The translations under genes were made by a program, and so were the position numbers. From Chloroflexi bacterium HGW-Chloroflexi-10 (GTDB lineage: Bacteria > Chloroflexota > Anaerolineae > Anaerolineales > Anaerolineaceae): a stretch of 64,000 nucleotides of DNA. Under the pieces are notes generated by a model. The model saw only the letters and a list, made by a program, of their open reading frames with translations, was not told the origin of the DNA and did no database searches. Each line of letters begins with the position of its first letter. Positions within the stretch are counted from its first letter, which is position 1. This document shows, one piece after another, positions 43,801 to 52,966 of the stretch. Where the stretch lies: NCBI GenBank assembly GCA_002840755.1, contig PHBZ01000002.1:62001-126000 (forward strand), read 5' to 3'.

Positions 43801-45541
43801 TCGGCATTATCATAAACTTGTAATAAGCAATCTATTAATTTTATTTTTAATTGTGACTTTTGGTATGTTGTTGAGAAATGGTTCTCAAAATGCTTGTCCG
43901 GATTGGCCAACGTGTTATGGGAATTTTCATTATCCTGATACCCCGATAGGACAGTTGCATTTTTGGCACAGGGTCCTATCGGCAGCGACCTATGGTCTTT
44001 CGTTGATTATTTTTCTTTCTGCCTGGAAGTCAAGAAGTTATAGCAGGAATATAAAATGGGTGGCTTTTTTAACCTTTTTTATACTGACTTTACAGGTAGT
44101 TTTTGGTTGGTATGTTCGCGAGTCGGGGGCTTTAATTCGCGGAATCCATTATTTGCTTGCAATTCTTGCGTTAATATCAACCTCTTTGCAATATGGCCTG
44201 ATAAAATTTTCAGAAAAAAAATCAGTGAATCAGTATTCGCTAAAACCGGTTATCTTATTTCTATCCTCATTACTTATGGTTGTAATGGGTATTCTGGTAT
44301 CAGCCTTTGACGCAGATTCTTTTTGTTCAGGTTTCCCGATATGTAATCCGATATTTCCTGAGAATCCATTGGGCTATCTGGTGGTACTTCATCGTTTGTC
44401 CGTGTTATTGGTATTTATCTCTTTGATTGGGCTTACCCGGCAGGCTTGGGAACGAGCCAGGGAAGATTTATTTATCCTTTTACCAACAACTGTTGCATTT
44501 ATAATTTTTATTGGGCAGATTTTTATAGGCGCTAATCAGGTGCTTTCTCCAATGCGTATTGAAATGTTCAGTCTGCATGCAGTATTAACAGCTGCATATT
44601 TTATCGCGCTCGGTTTGGCGCTTGTCGGATGGCGGTATGGAGAAATTTCTAAAATAAGAGCACAAAAAAACCTTTTTAATGATTCAAAACGCCGAAAAGA
44701 TTTATTGCAATTAAATAAACCCATCATCGTAGCACTTTTATTAGTAACAACATATGCGGGCATGATTGTGGCAGGAAAGAGTATGCCCGGCTTAGAATTA
44801 ACGATTTGGACAATGATTGCAGGAGCATTGGCCGCTGGTGGTTCTTCTGCGGTCAATCAATTTATTGATCGAAGGATAGATCTTTCTATGCAGCGTACTG
44901 CACAGAGACCATTGCCTTCTGGTCGTATGCAGCCAGCAGAGGCTTTGACCTTAGGAATCAGCGAGATAATTATTTCCTTTTTTATTTATGTGTTTTTTGT
45001 AAACTTGCTGGCAGCGGTTTTGGCAATGGTGGGTATGTTTTATTATGTAGTTATTTACAGTCTTTGGTTGAAGCATGCAACCGTCCAGAATATTGTCATA
45101 GGTGGAGGTGCCGGAGCAATTCCACCTTTGGTGGGTTGGGCTGCCGTTACTGGAAGCTTGAATGTTCCTGCTTTATTTTTATTTGCGCTGATATTTTTAT
45201 GGACACCACCGCATTTTTGGGCTTTAGCAATAGTCCGTAAGAATGATTATGCACGGGCTAGTGTACCAATGCTCCCAGTAATAAAAGGTGAGAAATACAC
45301 AAGAATCCAGATATTTCTCTATACAATCCAATTGGTTATTCTTACCCTGGTAATGCCGTTATTTGGATTGGGAGGAAGCCTTTATTTTGTTCTTGCACTG
45401 ATTCTGGGTGGTTGGATTTTGCACTCAGCTTGGATGGTATTAAAAAGAGAAGGAAATAAAGTGGCATTCAAAATGTATCGGTATTCAAGTATGTATCTGG
45501 TGTTTATATTTCTGGCTTTAGTGGTTGATGTTTTGATCTAA
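43784..45541 (+). CDS. Fused haem A synthase (CtaA) - haem O synthase (CtaB)
   Basis: About 585-aa bifunctional membrane enzyme. The N-half (about 1-285) is COX15/CtaA: eight helices with haem His in FWHRVLSA, RGIHYLLA, VLHRLSV and SLHAVLTAAYF, and Cys pairs in CPDWPTCYG and CSGFPIC. The C-half (about 300-585) is CtaB, a UbiA-family farnesyltransferase with NQFIDRRIDLSMQRTAQRPL and the second motif near NDYARASVPMLP. Together they turn haem B into haem O and then haem A for CoxA. The ATG at 43784 gives the natural start; 43763 is also in frame. It is the last gene of the oxidase operon, before a strong terminator. Confidence 0.93.
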   Translation: MNAIINRHYHKLVISNLLILFLIVTFGMLLRNGSQNACPDWPTCYGNFHYPDTPIGQLHFWHRVLSAATYGLSLIIFLSAWKSRSYSRNIKWVAFLTFFILTLQVVFGWYVRESGALIRGIHYLLAILALISTSLQYGLIKFSEKKSVNQYSLKPVILFLSSLLMVVMGILVSAFDADSFCSGFPICNPIFPENPLGYLVVLHRLSVLLVFISLIGLTRQAWERAREDLFILLPTTVAFIIFIGQIFIGANQVLSPMRIEMFSLHAVLTAAYFIALGLALVGWRYGEISKIRAQKNLFNDSKRRKDLLQLNKPIIVALLLVTTYAGMIVAGKSMPGLELTIWTMIAGALAAGGSSAVNQFIDRRIDLSMQRTAQRPLPSGRMQPAEALTLGISEIIISFFIYVFFVNLLAAVLAMVGMFYYVVIYSLWLKHATVQNIVIGGGAGAIPPLVGWAAVTGSLNVPALFLFALIFLWTPPHFWALAIVRKNDYARASVPMLPVIKGEKYTRIQIFLYTIQLVILTLVMPLFGLGGSLYFVLALILGGWILHSAWMVLKREGNKVAFKMYRYSSMYLVFIFLALVVDVLI

Positions 45542-45545
45542 CCTG

Positions 45546-45594
45546 GTAGCCATCAAAAAAATCATATAAATTTTTTTTGATGGCTACTTTTTTT
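45546..45594 (+). terminator. Terminator after the oxidase operon
   Basis: GTAGCCATCAAAAAAA (45546-45561) pairs with TTTTTTTGATGGCTAC (45572-45587), followed by a run of T to 45594. The T-run overlaps the stop of the converging rsfS gene, so the hairpin may serve both strands. Confidence 0.9.
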
Positions 45595-45937
45595 ACGCCA
45601 GCTTTACCACTACTTTCCCCGTGTTCCATAATTCTTCAAGACGATAATATTTTCGTTGATCCGGGGAAAAAAAGTGAACTACTACACCACCAAGATCCAA
45701 TACAACCCATCCATTTTCAGAGTGGCCTTCTGGTGTTTTGCTGAAATGCATATTCTTTTTTACTTCATCGTGTACATATTTTGCTAATGCATCTAACATA
45801 CGATCACTTGTGCCAGTACAAATTACAAAATAATCCGTAAAGGATGCAGTGTTTTGAATATCCAATAATAAAATATCTTCACCTTTTTTCTCGTCAAGAA
45901 TTTTTACAATTAACCGGGCTAATTCTAGATTATTCAG
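45593..45937 (-). CDS. rsfS: Ribosomal silencing factor RsfS, probable CTG start
   Basis: RsfS/Iojap binds ribosomal protein uL14 and blocks subunit joining when nutrients fall. The visible core is LLLDIQNTASFTDYFVICTGTSDRM, GHSENGWVVLDLGGVVVHFF and RKYYRLEELW. A TTG at 45865 would give only 90 aa and drop the conserved first helix. Reading upstream in frame gives NNLELARLIVKILDEKKGED, the normal RsfS N-terminus, back to a CTG at 45937-45935 that has GAGGTGA just upstream. An in-frame TGA lies two codons earlier, and no ATG or GTG is available. A CTG start giving 114 aa is therefore the best reading; a sequence error is the alternative. Confidence 0.85.
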   Translation of the reverse strand: MNNLELARLIVKILDEKKGEDILLLDIQNTASFTDYFVICTGTSDRMLDALAKYVHDEVKKNMHFSKTPEGHSENGWVVLDLGGVVVHFFSPDQRKYYRLEELWNTGKVVVKLA

Positions 45938-46089
45938 ATTTCACCTCAAAAATATATCTAATTAATTTTTTAATGACTTTACAAAAAGCAAATGCAATTT
46001 GTAAAGGGTAAATCGTGTCTAAACAAAATACGCTTTAAAGACCATGCTTAATGTAGTTGATACGATTTTAACATAAAAAAACGCATAGT

Positions 46090-46683
46090 TTAACCCTCAG
46101 TTCCAATTCGAATTTTTCGTATAGGTGTATAGACTGGACCAGATGGTCTTAATTCACTATGGAAGACGACTACTTCTTTCAAAAGCATTTGCCCAAAGCA
46201 GGTATTTTTTACAGGAATTATTACATCACCTATTTTTTTTGAGTTGGTTCCGGACACATTTCTGGATAATCGTCCGATTGTCAAATGAGGTTTGAAAGGT
46301 TTGGTTTCACGAGGAAAACCATATTTTGAACAAATCTCCTCTGTAATAGAATATATTCGTTCTAACGAACTGATATCAGAGATTCCAACCCATAAAACAT
46401 TAGGCTTGGAAAGATTCGGAAAAGCACCAACTTCACGAAGTGTGAGTTCAACCGGCTTTTGTTGAGCCAGGAATTGATCGAGGTCATCGGCAATTTGAAA
46501 TGCCTGATGTAGAGGAGTATTCCCTAAAAATTTAAATGTAATATGGATATTTTGTGCAGAAACCCACTTTACACAATTTTCGGGTTGGGCTAATTTTAAC
46601 TGTCCGATCAGATCTGCCAGCTTTTTCTCAATTATTTTTGATATTGGTGCAGCTAAAAACGTTCTAAAAGTCTGGGCTTCCAT
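46090..46683 (-). CDS. thpR: RNA 2',3'-cyclic phosphodiesterase (2H superfamily)
   Basis: 197-aa ThpR/LigT-type enzyme opening 2',3'-cyclic phosphates of RNA. The two catalytic HxTx motifs are HITF (about residue 48) and HLTIGR (about 133). RTFLAAPI at the start is typical. ATG 46683 overlaps by one base the stop of the PCuAC gene upstream (TGATG), so the two are translationally coupled although unrelated in function. 152 nt without features separate it from rsfS. Confidence 0.92.
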   Translation of the reverse strand: MEAQTFRTFLAAPISKIIEKKLADLIGQLKLAQPENCVKWVSAQNIHITFKFLGNTPLHQAFQIADDLDQFLAQQKPVELTLREVGAFPNLSKPNVLWVGISDISSLERIYSITEEICSKYGFPRETKPFKPHLTIGRLSRNVSGTNSKKIGDVIIPVKNTCFGQMLLKEVVVFHSELRPSGPVYTPIRKIRIGTEG

Positions 46684-47111
46684 CAAGGTTCTTTCATGAT
46701 TACTGTAACAATTTTCTCTCCGCTTTTTTCGAAAACAAGTTTTAGCTCAAATTCATCCCCAATCTTCCACTCGTTATTTAAATTGATCAACATGATATGC
46801 AAGCCTTTTGGTTTGAACTCAACGCTGCTGTTTGCAGGTATTTCGACTTCTTCCTGCTCTTGCATCATCATATTTCCGTCTTTCATGATACTCATATGAA
46901 TTTGTGTAAATTCGGCGATGGAACTTTGTGCGTCAATCAAGGTGTCATTTTCGGATGTGTTATTAATGATTATAAAATATGCAGCAGAATTGTTACCTGA
47001 TAGTGCTGGTCTGGCCCACGGTGTCTGGACGTCTAATGGTTCTTTATATCCGCATCCTGTCAGTATTCCGAATATAAAAATAATGAAAAATATTGTCTTG
47101 AAGATTTTCAT
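46683..47111 (-). CDS. PCu(A)C-type copper chaperone lipoprotein
   Basis: 142-aa exported protein. A lipoprotein signal ends in ILTGCG. The copper motif is HMSIMKDGNMMM... followed after about 20 residues by GLHIMLI, the HM-M-HxM pattern of PCu(A)C proteins, which give Cu(I) to the CuA site together with Sco. N-terminal TPWARPALSGNNSAAYF is typical. It complements the sco/cupredoxin genes of the oxidase operon although it lies on the other strand. Confidence 0.92.
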   Translation of the reverse strand: MKIFKTIFFIIFIFGILTGCGYKEPLDVQTPWARPALSGNNSAAYFIIINNTSENDTLIDAQSSIAEFTQIHMSIMKDGNMMMQEQEEVEIPANSSVEFKPKGLHIMLINLNNEWKIGDEFELKLVFEKSGEKIVTVIMKEP

Positions 47112-47240
47112 TGATCCCTCCCAATTATTTTTTGAATATATTGTTACCGAATAGTTGTATCAAGTCCATAAAAATATATAAGGTAGGTTCTAAATAGAAT
47201 ATTAATTAGTTTGTAGGTCAATTGTTAACATTTGTTAATC

Positions 47241-47269
47241 TATACAGGCTTTATAGATTATGGTATATT
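47241..47269 (+). promoter_or_regulatory. Promoter of the 6S RNA
   Basis: TATACA (47241-47246), a 17-nt spacer and TATATT (47264-47269). Initiation 7 nt later falls at about 47276, exactly where the RNA closing stem begins. Confidence 0.6.
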
Positions 47270-47276
47270 TTGTTTA

Positions 47277-47448
47277 CCCTGCTGTGCACGTGATGTTGCA
47301 CTACCGGTTTTGAGCCAACACCCTTAAAATGGGGCTCAATTCAGAAAGTGAACGCGATAGGCTTGAGCCAAGGCGTAAACTTTCGAGCGGCCCCCTCCTG
47401 CTTCGGCAGGTTCAAAACTATGCAGCACACGACATGGTGGGGTTTTTT
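47277..47448 (+). ncRNA. ssrS: 6S RNA
   Basis: About 170-nt structured RNA in the gap before the deacetylase gene. The 5' CCCTGCTGTG...GTTGCA pairs with the 3' TGCAGCACACGACATGGTGGGG to form a long irregular closing stem. Inside are TTGAGCC/GGCTCAA and CCTGC-TTCG-GCAGG stems, then a T-run (47443-47448). The size, the long closing stem around an open centre and the GAGCC-type segments fit 6S RNA, which binds sigma-70 RNA polymerase and mimics an open promoter. Its own promoter fits. Identification is by recall of the fold, not by a covariance model. 47112-47240 holds nothing else I can name. Confidence 0.72.
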
Positions 47449-47504
47449 CTTGACCATACATGGTAAGTAATTCTATAATGGGGAAAACATTGGGAGGTAG
47501 AATT

Positions 47505-48413
47505 ATGGGTCCAAATCCGGTATTAAAAAGATTAGGTTTTGATGATACAGATCGTTTGGTCGTGATTCATACAGACGATATTGGAATGTGTCAGGCTTCG
47601 GTTTCTGCATTTAGTGATCTTAGCGAAGTTGGGGTTATCTCATCTGGTGCAGTGATGATGCCATGTCCCTGGGCATTGGCTGCGGTAGGTATTCAATTAA
47701 AAAATCCAGTTGTAGATTTAGGTGTGCATATCACATTAACCAGTGAATGGAAAAATTATCGCTGGGGACCTCTTTCTACTCGGGATGTAAAAAGCGGGTT
47801 GATCGACAACGAGGGATACTTTTATCATAGAGCAAAACCAGCTCAAGAGCATGCAGATCCGGTTGCAGCAAAAATGGAAATGGAAGAACAAATTCGATTG
47901 GCACTTCAGGTCGGATTAAAACCTACCCACATTGACACACACATGGGAACAGTCGCGCACCAGAAATTTATGTTGGATTATATTCAGCTAGGTTTGGTTA
48001 ACCACTTGCCTCCTATGCTATTCCGGATGGATGAGAATGGGTGGAGACAAAATGGTCTTGATGAAAATACTGCAAAACTCGCTGTTCAAATTATGATGAA
48101 CCTGGAAGCACAAGGGGTTCCTTTGTTTGATCATTTGCGTGGTATGCCTTTAGATACTCCTGAAAATCGAAAAGAGCGCACTTTAGCTCAGTTTGCAGAG
48201 TTGCCGGTTGGATTATCCCATTTTATTATTCATCCTTCGAAAAACACACCTGAATTACAAGCGATTACCCCGGATTGGCCATGTCGCGTCGCAGATTATG
48301 ATGTATTTATCAAGGCCGAAATGAAAGAACTTATTCAAAATTTGGGTATTCATATCATTGGATACCGGGAACTGCAGCAATTGTTGCCATCTTCCCCTAT
48401 TGTTTTTAGTTGA
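47505..48413 (+). CDS. ChbG/HpnK (YdjC) family deacetylase
   Basis: 302-aa metal-dependent carbohydrate deacetylase-like protein. Metal-site segments are HTDDIGMC near the N-terminus, DLGVHITLTSEW and PTHIDTHMGT; SHFIIHPSK is also typical. ATG 47505 has GGGAGG 7 nt upstream; an earlier in-frame ATG (47460) lies at the very end of the 6S RNA gene and is less likely. The family removes acetyl groups from chito-oligosaccharides or hopanoid sugars; the substrate here is unknown. Confidence 0.88.
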   Translation: MGPNPVLKRLGFDDTDRLVVIHTDDIGMCQASVSAFSDLSEVGVISSGAVMMPCPWALAAVGIQLKNPVVDLGVHITLTSEWKNYRWGPLSTRDVKSGLIDNEGYFYHRAKPAQEHADPVAAKMEMEEQIRLALQVGLKPTHIDTHMGTVAHQKFMLDYIQLGLVNHLPPMLFRMDENGWRQNGLDENTAKLAVQIMMNLEAQGVPLFDHLRGMPLDTPENRKERTLAQFAELPVGLSHFIIHPSKNTPELQAITPDWPCRVADYDVFIKAEMKELIQNLGIHIIGYRELQQLLPSSPIVFS

Positions 48414-48476
48414 CAGTATTTAGGAAGCTTTGTAAACTTTTAAACTAGAAATGTTTATTGCATTGAGGAGGATCGT

Positions 48477-49151
48477 ATGAGTTCAAATTACCGATTAGTT
48501 ATGCGAACTGGTCCAAACCCCGGACAGGTTATTTTGTTGGATCGTACCGAAATGATCGTTGGTAGGGATTTAAATAACGAAATTGTTGTAAATGATAGTG
48601 AAGTATCTAGAAAACATGCTCGGATATATGTCTTTGGGCAGGGGTTTGTTGTTGAAGATTTTGGTTCAACCAATGGTACATTTGTCAATGGGCAGCGGAT
48701 AAGCGGTCCGCACAGTTTGATTCCGGGGGAATTGGTTGGGTTTGGAGAAAACATAAGTTACATATTCGAGGTTGTAAATTTTGATCCGGATGCGACCCGG
48801 GTTTCCGTGTCTACACCTGCTAATATGTCAACACAGACAGCTTATACGCCGCCACCACAGTCATTTGAAACCCCGGTGATGCCGGTTTCTTCTCCGATGC
48901 AATCATCTGTCTCGATGCAATACGCTCCCCCTGTGCAAGCAACTCCTCCGATTTATTCAGGTCAGGTTCCTTCGACTGTTGCACCTGTCAAAGGAAAAAA
49001 GAAAAGCAAGATTTGGATCATTTTCTTGATCTTGTTATTGTTGTTGGTTTGTGGCTGCATCATTGTTTTCGTAGTCATTGACTCACTGAATTTATATTGT
49101 GACCTTGTGCCAGGGCTTATGAATAGTTTCTATCCTAATTATTGTCAATAA
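48477..49151 (+). CDS. FHA-domain protein with C-terminal membrane helix
   Basis: 224-aa protein. The forkhead-associated domain (about 5-95) has MIVGRDLNNEIVVND, EVSRKHARI and GSTNGTFVNGQRI, which bind phosphothreonine. A Pro/Ser/Thr/Gln-rich linker (about 105-180) leads to a helix (IWIIFLILLLLLVCGC) and a short external tail with Cys. GGAGG precedes the ATG. It is a likely reader of Ser/Thr kinase signals such as those of the kinase at 22962-25052. It is single and ends at a terminator. Confidence 0.9.
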   Translation: MSSNYRLVMRTGPNPGQVILLDRTEMIVGRDLNNEIVVNDSEVSRKHARIYVFGQGFVVEDFGSTNGTFVNGQRISGPHSLIPGELVGFGENISYIFEVVNFDPDATRVSVSTPANMSTQTAYTPPPQSFETPVMPVSSPMQSSVSMQYAPPVQATPPIYSGQVPSTVAPVKGKKKSKIWIIFLILLLLLVCGCIIVFVVIDSLNLYCDLVPGLMNSFYPNYCQ

Positions 49152-49173
49152 TTCGTTGTTTTTACGAAGAATA

Positions 49174-49203
49174 AAAAGCTCCCGTTTTGTAAAGGGAGCT
49201 TTT
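49174..49203 (+). terminator. Terminator after the FHA gene
   Basis: AAAAGCTCCC (49174-49183) pairs with GGGAGCTTTT (49194-49203) around a 10-nt loop. Confidence 0.85.
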
Positions 49204-49248
49204 ATTGTCTTTGATTGTCAGTATTGATACAATTATTACAGGTGAGTC

Positions 49249-50520
49249 ATGCAAGATAAAAAAGTAGAATTTACATCTCCAAAATGGACAAGCACCACGA
49301 AACTCGTGATTGCGCTGCTTTTAATTGCTGTTTTTGCAGCACTTTTTTTTCGATTTAATCATATATTAGGACCGTTACTGTTAGCGTTTTTGTTAGCTTA
49401 TTTGTTTTATCCATTAGCGGACATAATTAAATTAAAAATCAAATTCTCATGGCGATTATCAGTCACAATTATTTATTTAATTCTGTTCATCGTATTCATA
49501 GGGTTGTTAACTTGGGGTGGACTCACTATTTTTGAACAATTATCCAGCCTAATAAAGTTTATCCAGGTAGAGATCAATAATGTACCTTCTTACTTGGAGG
49601 ATTTATCCAATCAAAATTTCGTGTTTGGTCCATTTGCTATAGACTTCAGCCAAATGGATCTGGCAGAATTAGGTAATCAATTGCTAGGTGTTGTCCAACC
49701 CATCATTTCCCAATTAGGAACCTTGGTAGGCGCTGTAGCAGCGGGGGCAGCATCTACAATTGGGTGGGTTTTCTTTTCATTTTTAATTTCTTATTTTATT
49801 CTCTCTGAAGCCAGAGGTCGCCGAAGCGATTTAGTGAAAATTAACATACCCGGGTATAACCAGGACATCAGCCGCATTTCTCGTGAATTGGGCAGCACCT
49901 GGAATGCTTTTTTAAGAGGACAATTACTTATTATTTTATTGACGATAGTAATATACACCTTTGTGCTGGTTGTCCTAAGAGTCAATTTTGCGTTTGGTCT
50001 GGCAATTGTTGCTGGTTTGGCACGCTTTATTCCTTATGTAGGTCCTGTCGTAGCGTGGACTACGTATGGCTTGGTGACGTTGTTTCAAGATTCAACAATA
50101 TTTGGCTTGGAATCATTTCAATATGCACTTTTAGTAATTTTGGTTGCCTGGGTAATAGATTTAATCTTGGATAATATTGTTGTTCCAAGGTTAATGGGAG
50201 AAGCGTTGGAAGTACATCCTGCGGCCGTAATGGTTGCTGCGATTATTTTTGCAAGTTTATTTGGATTGGTTGGCGTAATTTTAGCTGCACCAGTGTTGGC
50301 AACGGCAAAATTGTTTGGGCAATACACTTTTAATAAAATGTTTGACCTTGATCCCTGGAGTAATATTGAGAGGAAAAAATATGATAGACCAAAAAATAAA
50401 CAGCAGCTTAAGAAATTCTTGGAAATCATTAAGTCTTTAAGCCAGCGAATACAAAATTGGTTCAACATTAAAATAAAGAAAAACAAAAAGTATGGTGTCA
50501 ATTCTGTTAAAAAGGGATAA
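49249..50520 (+). CDS. AI-2E family transporter (PerM/YdiK-like)
   Basis: 423-aa polytopic permease with about eight helices in the usual 2+1+5 layout. Segments HILGPLLLAFLLAYLFYPL, the middle ISYFILSEARGRRSDLVK, and FIPYVGPVVAW are family marks. The basic C-terminal tail (about 370-423) is cytoplasmic. The family name comes from E. coli TqsA; members also include Na+/H+ antiporters, so the substrate is unknown. It is followed after 32 nt by a small protein gene. Confidence 0.88.
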   Translation: MQDKKVEFTSPKWTSTTKLVIALLLIAVFAALFFRFNHILGPLLLAFLLAYLFYPLADIIKLKIKFSWRLSVTIIYLILFIVFIGLLTWGGLTIFEQLSSLIKFIQVEINNVPSYLEDLSNQNFVFGPFAIDFSQMDLAELGNQLLGVVQPIISQLGTLVGAVAAGAASTIGWVFFSFLISYFILSEARGRRSDLVKINIPGYNQDISRISRELGSTWNAFLRGQLLIILLTIVIYTFVLVVLRVNFAFGLAIVAGLARFIPYVGPVVAWTTYGLVTLFQDSTIFGLESFQYALLVILVAWVIDLILDNIVVPRLMGEALEVHPAAVMVAAIIFASLFGLVGVILAAPVLATAKLFGQYTFNKMFDLDPWSNIERKKYDRPKNKQQLKKFLEIIKSLSQRIQNWFNIKIKKNKKYGVNSVKKG

Positions 50521-50552
50521 AATAAAAAAATATCAAATCCTAGGAGACAAAA

Positions 50553-50741
50553 ATGGATAAAAATGAACCTTTAACCCAAACATTGAATGAAACTGCCAAT
50601 TATATGGCTTGGAAAGCAGATGAACCCGATGGAGAAACCACCTTTCATTTGGAACTCAATAATGTCACATTGCATTTTTTTAAAGAAGAATGGGTGGAAT
50701 TTTTAGAGCTTATGACTCCATTGGTAAAGGGAACCCGATAA
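50553..50741 (+). CDS. Small 62-aa protein of unknown function
   Basis: 62-aa acidic soluble protein (ending EEWVEFLELMTPLVKGTR). A clear TAGGAG ribosome site lies 8 nt before the ATG, and codon use and the downstream terminator support a real gene. I recognise no family. The middle TTFHLELNNVTLHFF looks like two beta strands, then a helix. It probably shares the transcript of the permease gene. Confidence 0.65.
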   Translation: MDKNEPLTQTLNETANYMAWKADEPDGETTFHLELNNVTLHFFKEEWVEFLELMTPLVKGTR

Positions 50742-50743
50742 TA

Positions 50744-50778
50744 AAAACAACCCGCGTCTTTCTGACGTGGGTTGTTTT
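50744..50778. terminator. Bidirectional terminator
   Basis: AAAACAACCCGCGTC (50744-50758) and GACGTGGGTTGTTTT (50764-50778) pair over 15 bp with one G-U step and a 5-nt loop, between the converging small-protein gene and formate dehydrogenase operon. Confidence 0.9.
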
Positions 50779-50800
50779 AGAATTATCCCGAAATCTAAAA

Positions 50801-52966
50801 TTAATATCTTCCTCTTTGTTGTAATACATTTGGAAAGGGGAGATCTGTTAAGTCAACTTTTTTAATTTTCACAGAACATGCTTTAAATTCTGGTATTTTT
50901 GCTTCTGGATCCATGGCATCATTGGTAAGCATATTTGCAGCTGCTTCCGCAAAGTGGAAAGGTATAAAGAAGACCCCTGGGATAGTCTTTTCCGTCACTT
51001 TGGCGCGCAAAATCACATTTCCCCGTCTGGATGTCACTTTGACTGCTTGTAGGTCGTTAATCTCTAATTTTTGGGCATCACTTGGGTGAATTTCCACATA
51101 ACCTTCGGGATATAGATCGTCTAGCCAGGAATTGCGAGTTAAAGTTCCACCATGCCAATGTTCCAGTAACCTGCCGGTGTTTAATAGGTAGGGGTATTCT
51201 TCATCCGTTTCTTCGTTGATAGAACGAAAATCCAAAGGGTGAAATTTGCCACGACCACGTGGAAAACTCTCTTCAAAAAGAAAGGGTGTTCCGGGATGGT
51301 CCTCATTTGGCACTGGAGTTTGTAATCCGACTCGGTCTATCCGATCATAGGTTATTCCTCTATAAGAAGGTACTAGTTGTCCCATCTCTTTAAAAATTTC
51401 TGAGGGGTGATTGTATATCCAACCCGAGGATTGGTTTCTGCCAATTTTTTCTGCAATTCTGGTCGCTAGATCGCCTATTATTTCCCAATCGGCTCTTGAA
51501 TTTCCTAAAGGTGTCATGGCTTTTCGCACAAGTTGTACTCGACGGTCCGTGTTTGTGAAGGTGCCATTTTTTTCTGCAAAAGAAACCGCAGGCAGAAACA
51601 CATCAGCATAAGCCGCGGATTCATTGATAAATAAATCCTGAGCGACTACAAATTCCAGATTTTGCATGTGAAGATGAGCTTCGTTAAGATTTGGCTCACT
51701 CATCATCGGGTTTTCACCCATAATATATAGAGATCGGATGCCGTCCTTACCCACATTTGCTAATATTTCAGTTGTTGATAAACCTTTTATTCGATTTAAT
51801 CCGCCATGCTCTATCAGCCACATTTTTTCAAATTTCTGTACTGTTTCTTCATCTTCCACTTCCTGGTAACCGGGATAATGCCAGGGCATCGCTCCAGAAT
51901 CAGAAGCACCCTGCACATTGTTTTGTCCTCTGAGGGGGTTTAATCCTGTTCCGTGTTTTCCGATATGACCCGTTAATAAAGCCAGGTTAATTAAGGACAA
52001 AGTATTATCTGTTCCATGGGTGGATTGTGAGATTCCCAATGTCCAGTATATGGCTGCCCGATTGGCATTAGCATACATACGCGCTGCCTGAATGATCGTA
52101 TCCCGGTTCACCCCTGATATGGATTCTGCGTATTCGGGTGTGAATTTTTCCATCGACCTGCAAAATTGTTCAAAGTTCTCAGTCCGATCTTCGATAAAAT
52201 TTCGGTTATAAAGTTCTTCTTTTATAATCACGTGCGCCATACCGGAAAATACTGCGACATCTGAGCCAGGTCTTTCAGCCAACCACAATGCTGCGTGGTT
52301 AACCATTTCCACTCGTCGAGGATCTACAACGATGATTTTTGCACCATGCTTTTCCACCGCGGCTATCATTTGAATGGCGATAATCGGATGAGTCTCCGTT
52401 GTATTTGAACCCGTGATGATAAACACATCGGTATCGGCTACCTCAGCAGCTGTATTTGACATTGCAGCTGATCCCAGGGCTTTTTGTAAACCAACAACAC
52501 TTGCTGCGTGACATAGTCTGGTGCAGTGGTCGATGTTGTTGGTGCGGAATAATACGCGGTACATTTTTTGCAGCAAATAATTGTCTTCATTAGTTGCTTT
52601 TGCACAACAATAAACTGCCATAGCGTCCGAACCGCCGCTTTGATAAATTTCTACTAACCGGTTGGCGGTATATTCCAGGGCCTCCTCCCAACTCGTTTCA
52701 CTCCATTCTGAACGATCAAATGCCTGAGTACGTTGCCCTGGTTTTTGTGGATGTTTCCGAATTAATGGCGTTGTTACCCTTCGTTTGTTGTAAATAAAAT
52801 CATACCCAAAGCGGCCTTTGACACACAGGTTTCCTTTGTTTACGATAGATTCAAATGGTGAAGTTACTTTAAAAATAAAATTATCCTGAATATGCAAATC
52901 AAGATTGCAGCCAACTCCACAAAATGGACAAATTGTAGGGACTTTCCTTGTATCTTTTGTTAACAT
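50801..52966 (-). CDS. NAD-dependent formate dehydrogenase catalytic subunit (Cys type)
   Basis: 721-aa Mo/W-bis-MGD enzyme of the FdhF/FdsA group. The N-terminal [4Fe-4S] uses C13, C16, C20 and C48 ([15 protein letters not shown]). The catalytic segment [11 protein letters not shown] has Cys152-His153 where E. coli FdhF has Sec-His, so it is the cysteine form. MGD-binding stretches follow ([34 protein letters not shown]), and the C-domain has [16 protein letters not shown]. It oxidises formate to CO2. The shorter N-terminus than FdsA is explained by the separate Fe-S subunit encoded just upstream, overlapping by 7 nt. Confidence 0.9.
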   Translation of the reverse strand: MLTKDTRKVPTICPFCGVGCNLDLHIQDNFIFKVTSPFESIVNKGNLCVKGRFGYDFIYNKRRVTTPLIRKHPQKPGQRTQAFDRSEWSETSWEEALEYTANRLVEIYQSGGSDAMAVYCCAKATNEDNYLLQKMYRVLFRTNNIDHCTRLCHAASVVGLQKALGSAAMSNTAAEVADTDVFIITGSNTTETHPIIAIQMIAAVEKHGAKIIVVDPRRVEMVNHAALWLAERPGSDVAVFSGMAHVIIKEELYNRNFIEDRTENFEQFCRSMEKFTPEYAESISGVNRDTIIQAARMYANANRAAIYWTLGISQSTHGTDNTLSLINLALLTGHIGKHGTGLNPLRGQNNVQGASDSGAMPWHYPGYQEVEDEETVQKFEKMWLIEHGGLNRIKGLSTTEILANVGKDGIRSLYIMGENPMMSEPNLNEAHLHMQNLEFVVAQDLFINESAAYADVFLPAVSFAEKNGTFTNTDRRVQLVRKAMTPLGNSRADWEIIGDLATRIAEKIGRNQSSGWIYNHPSEIFKEMGQLVPSYRGITYDRIDRVGLQTPVPNEDHPGTPFLFEESFPRGRGKFHPLDFRSINEETDEEYPYLLNTGRLLEHWHGGTLTRNSWLDDLYPEGYVEIHPSDAQKLEINDLQAVKVTSRRGNVILRAKVTEKTIPGVFFIPFHFAEAAANMLTNDAMDPEAKIPEFKACSVKIKKVDLTDLPFPNVLQQRGRY

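Noticed and set aside
52500..52520. Selenocysteine in the formate dehydrogenase
   Set aside because: The catalytic position is a Cys codon and the frame contains no internal TGA, so no Sec insertion is needed.
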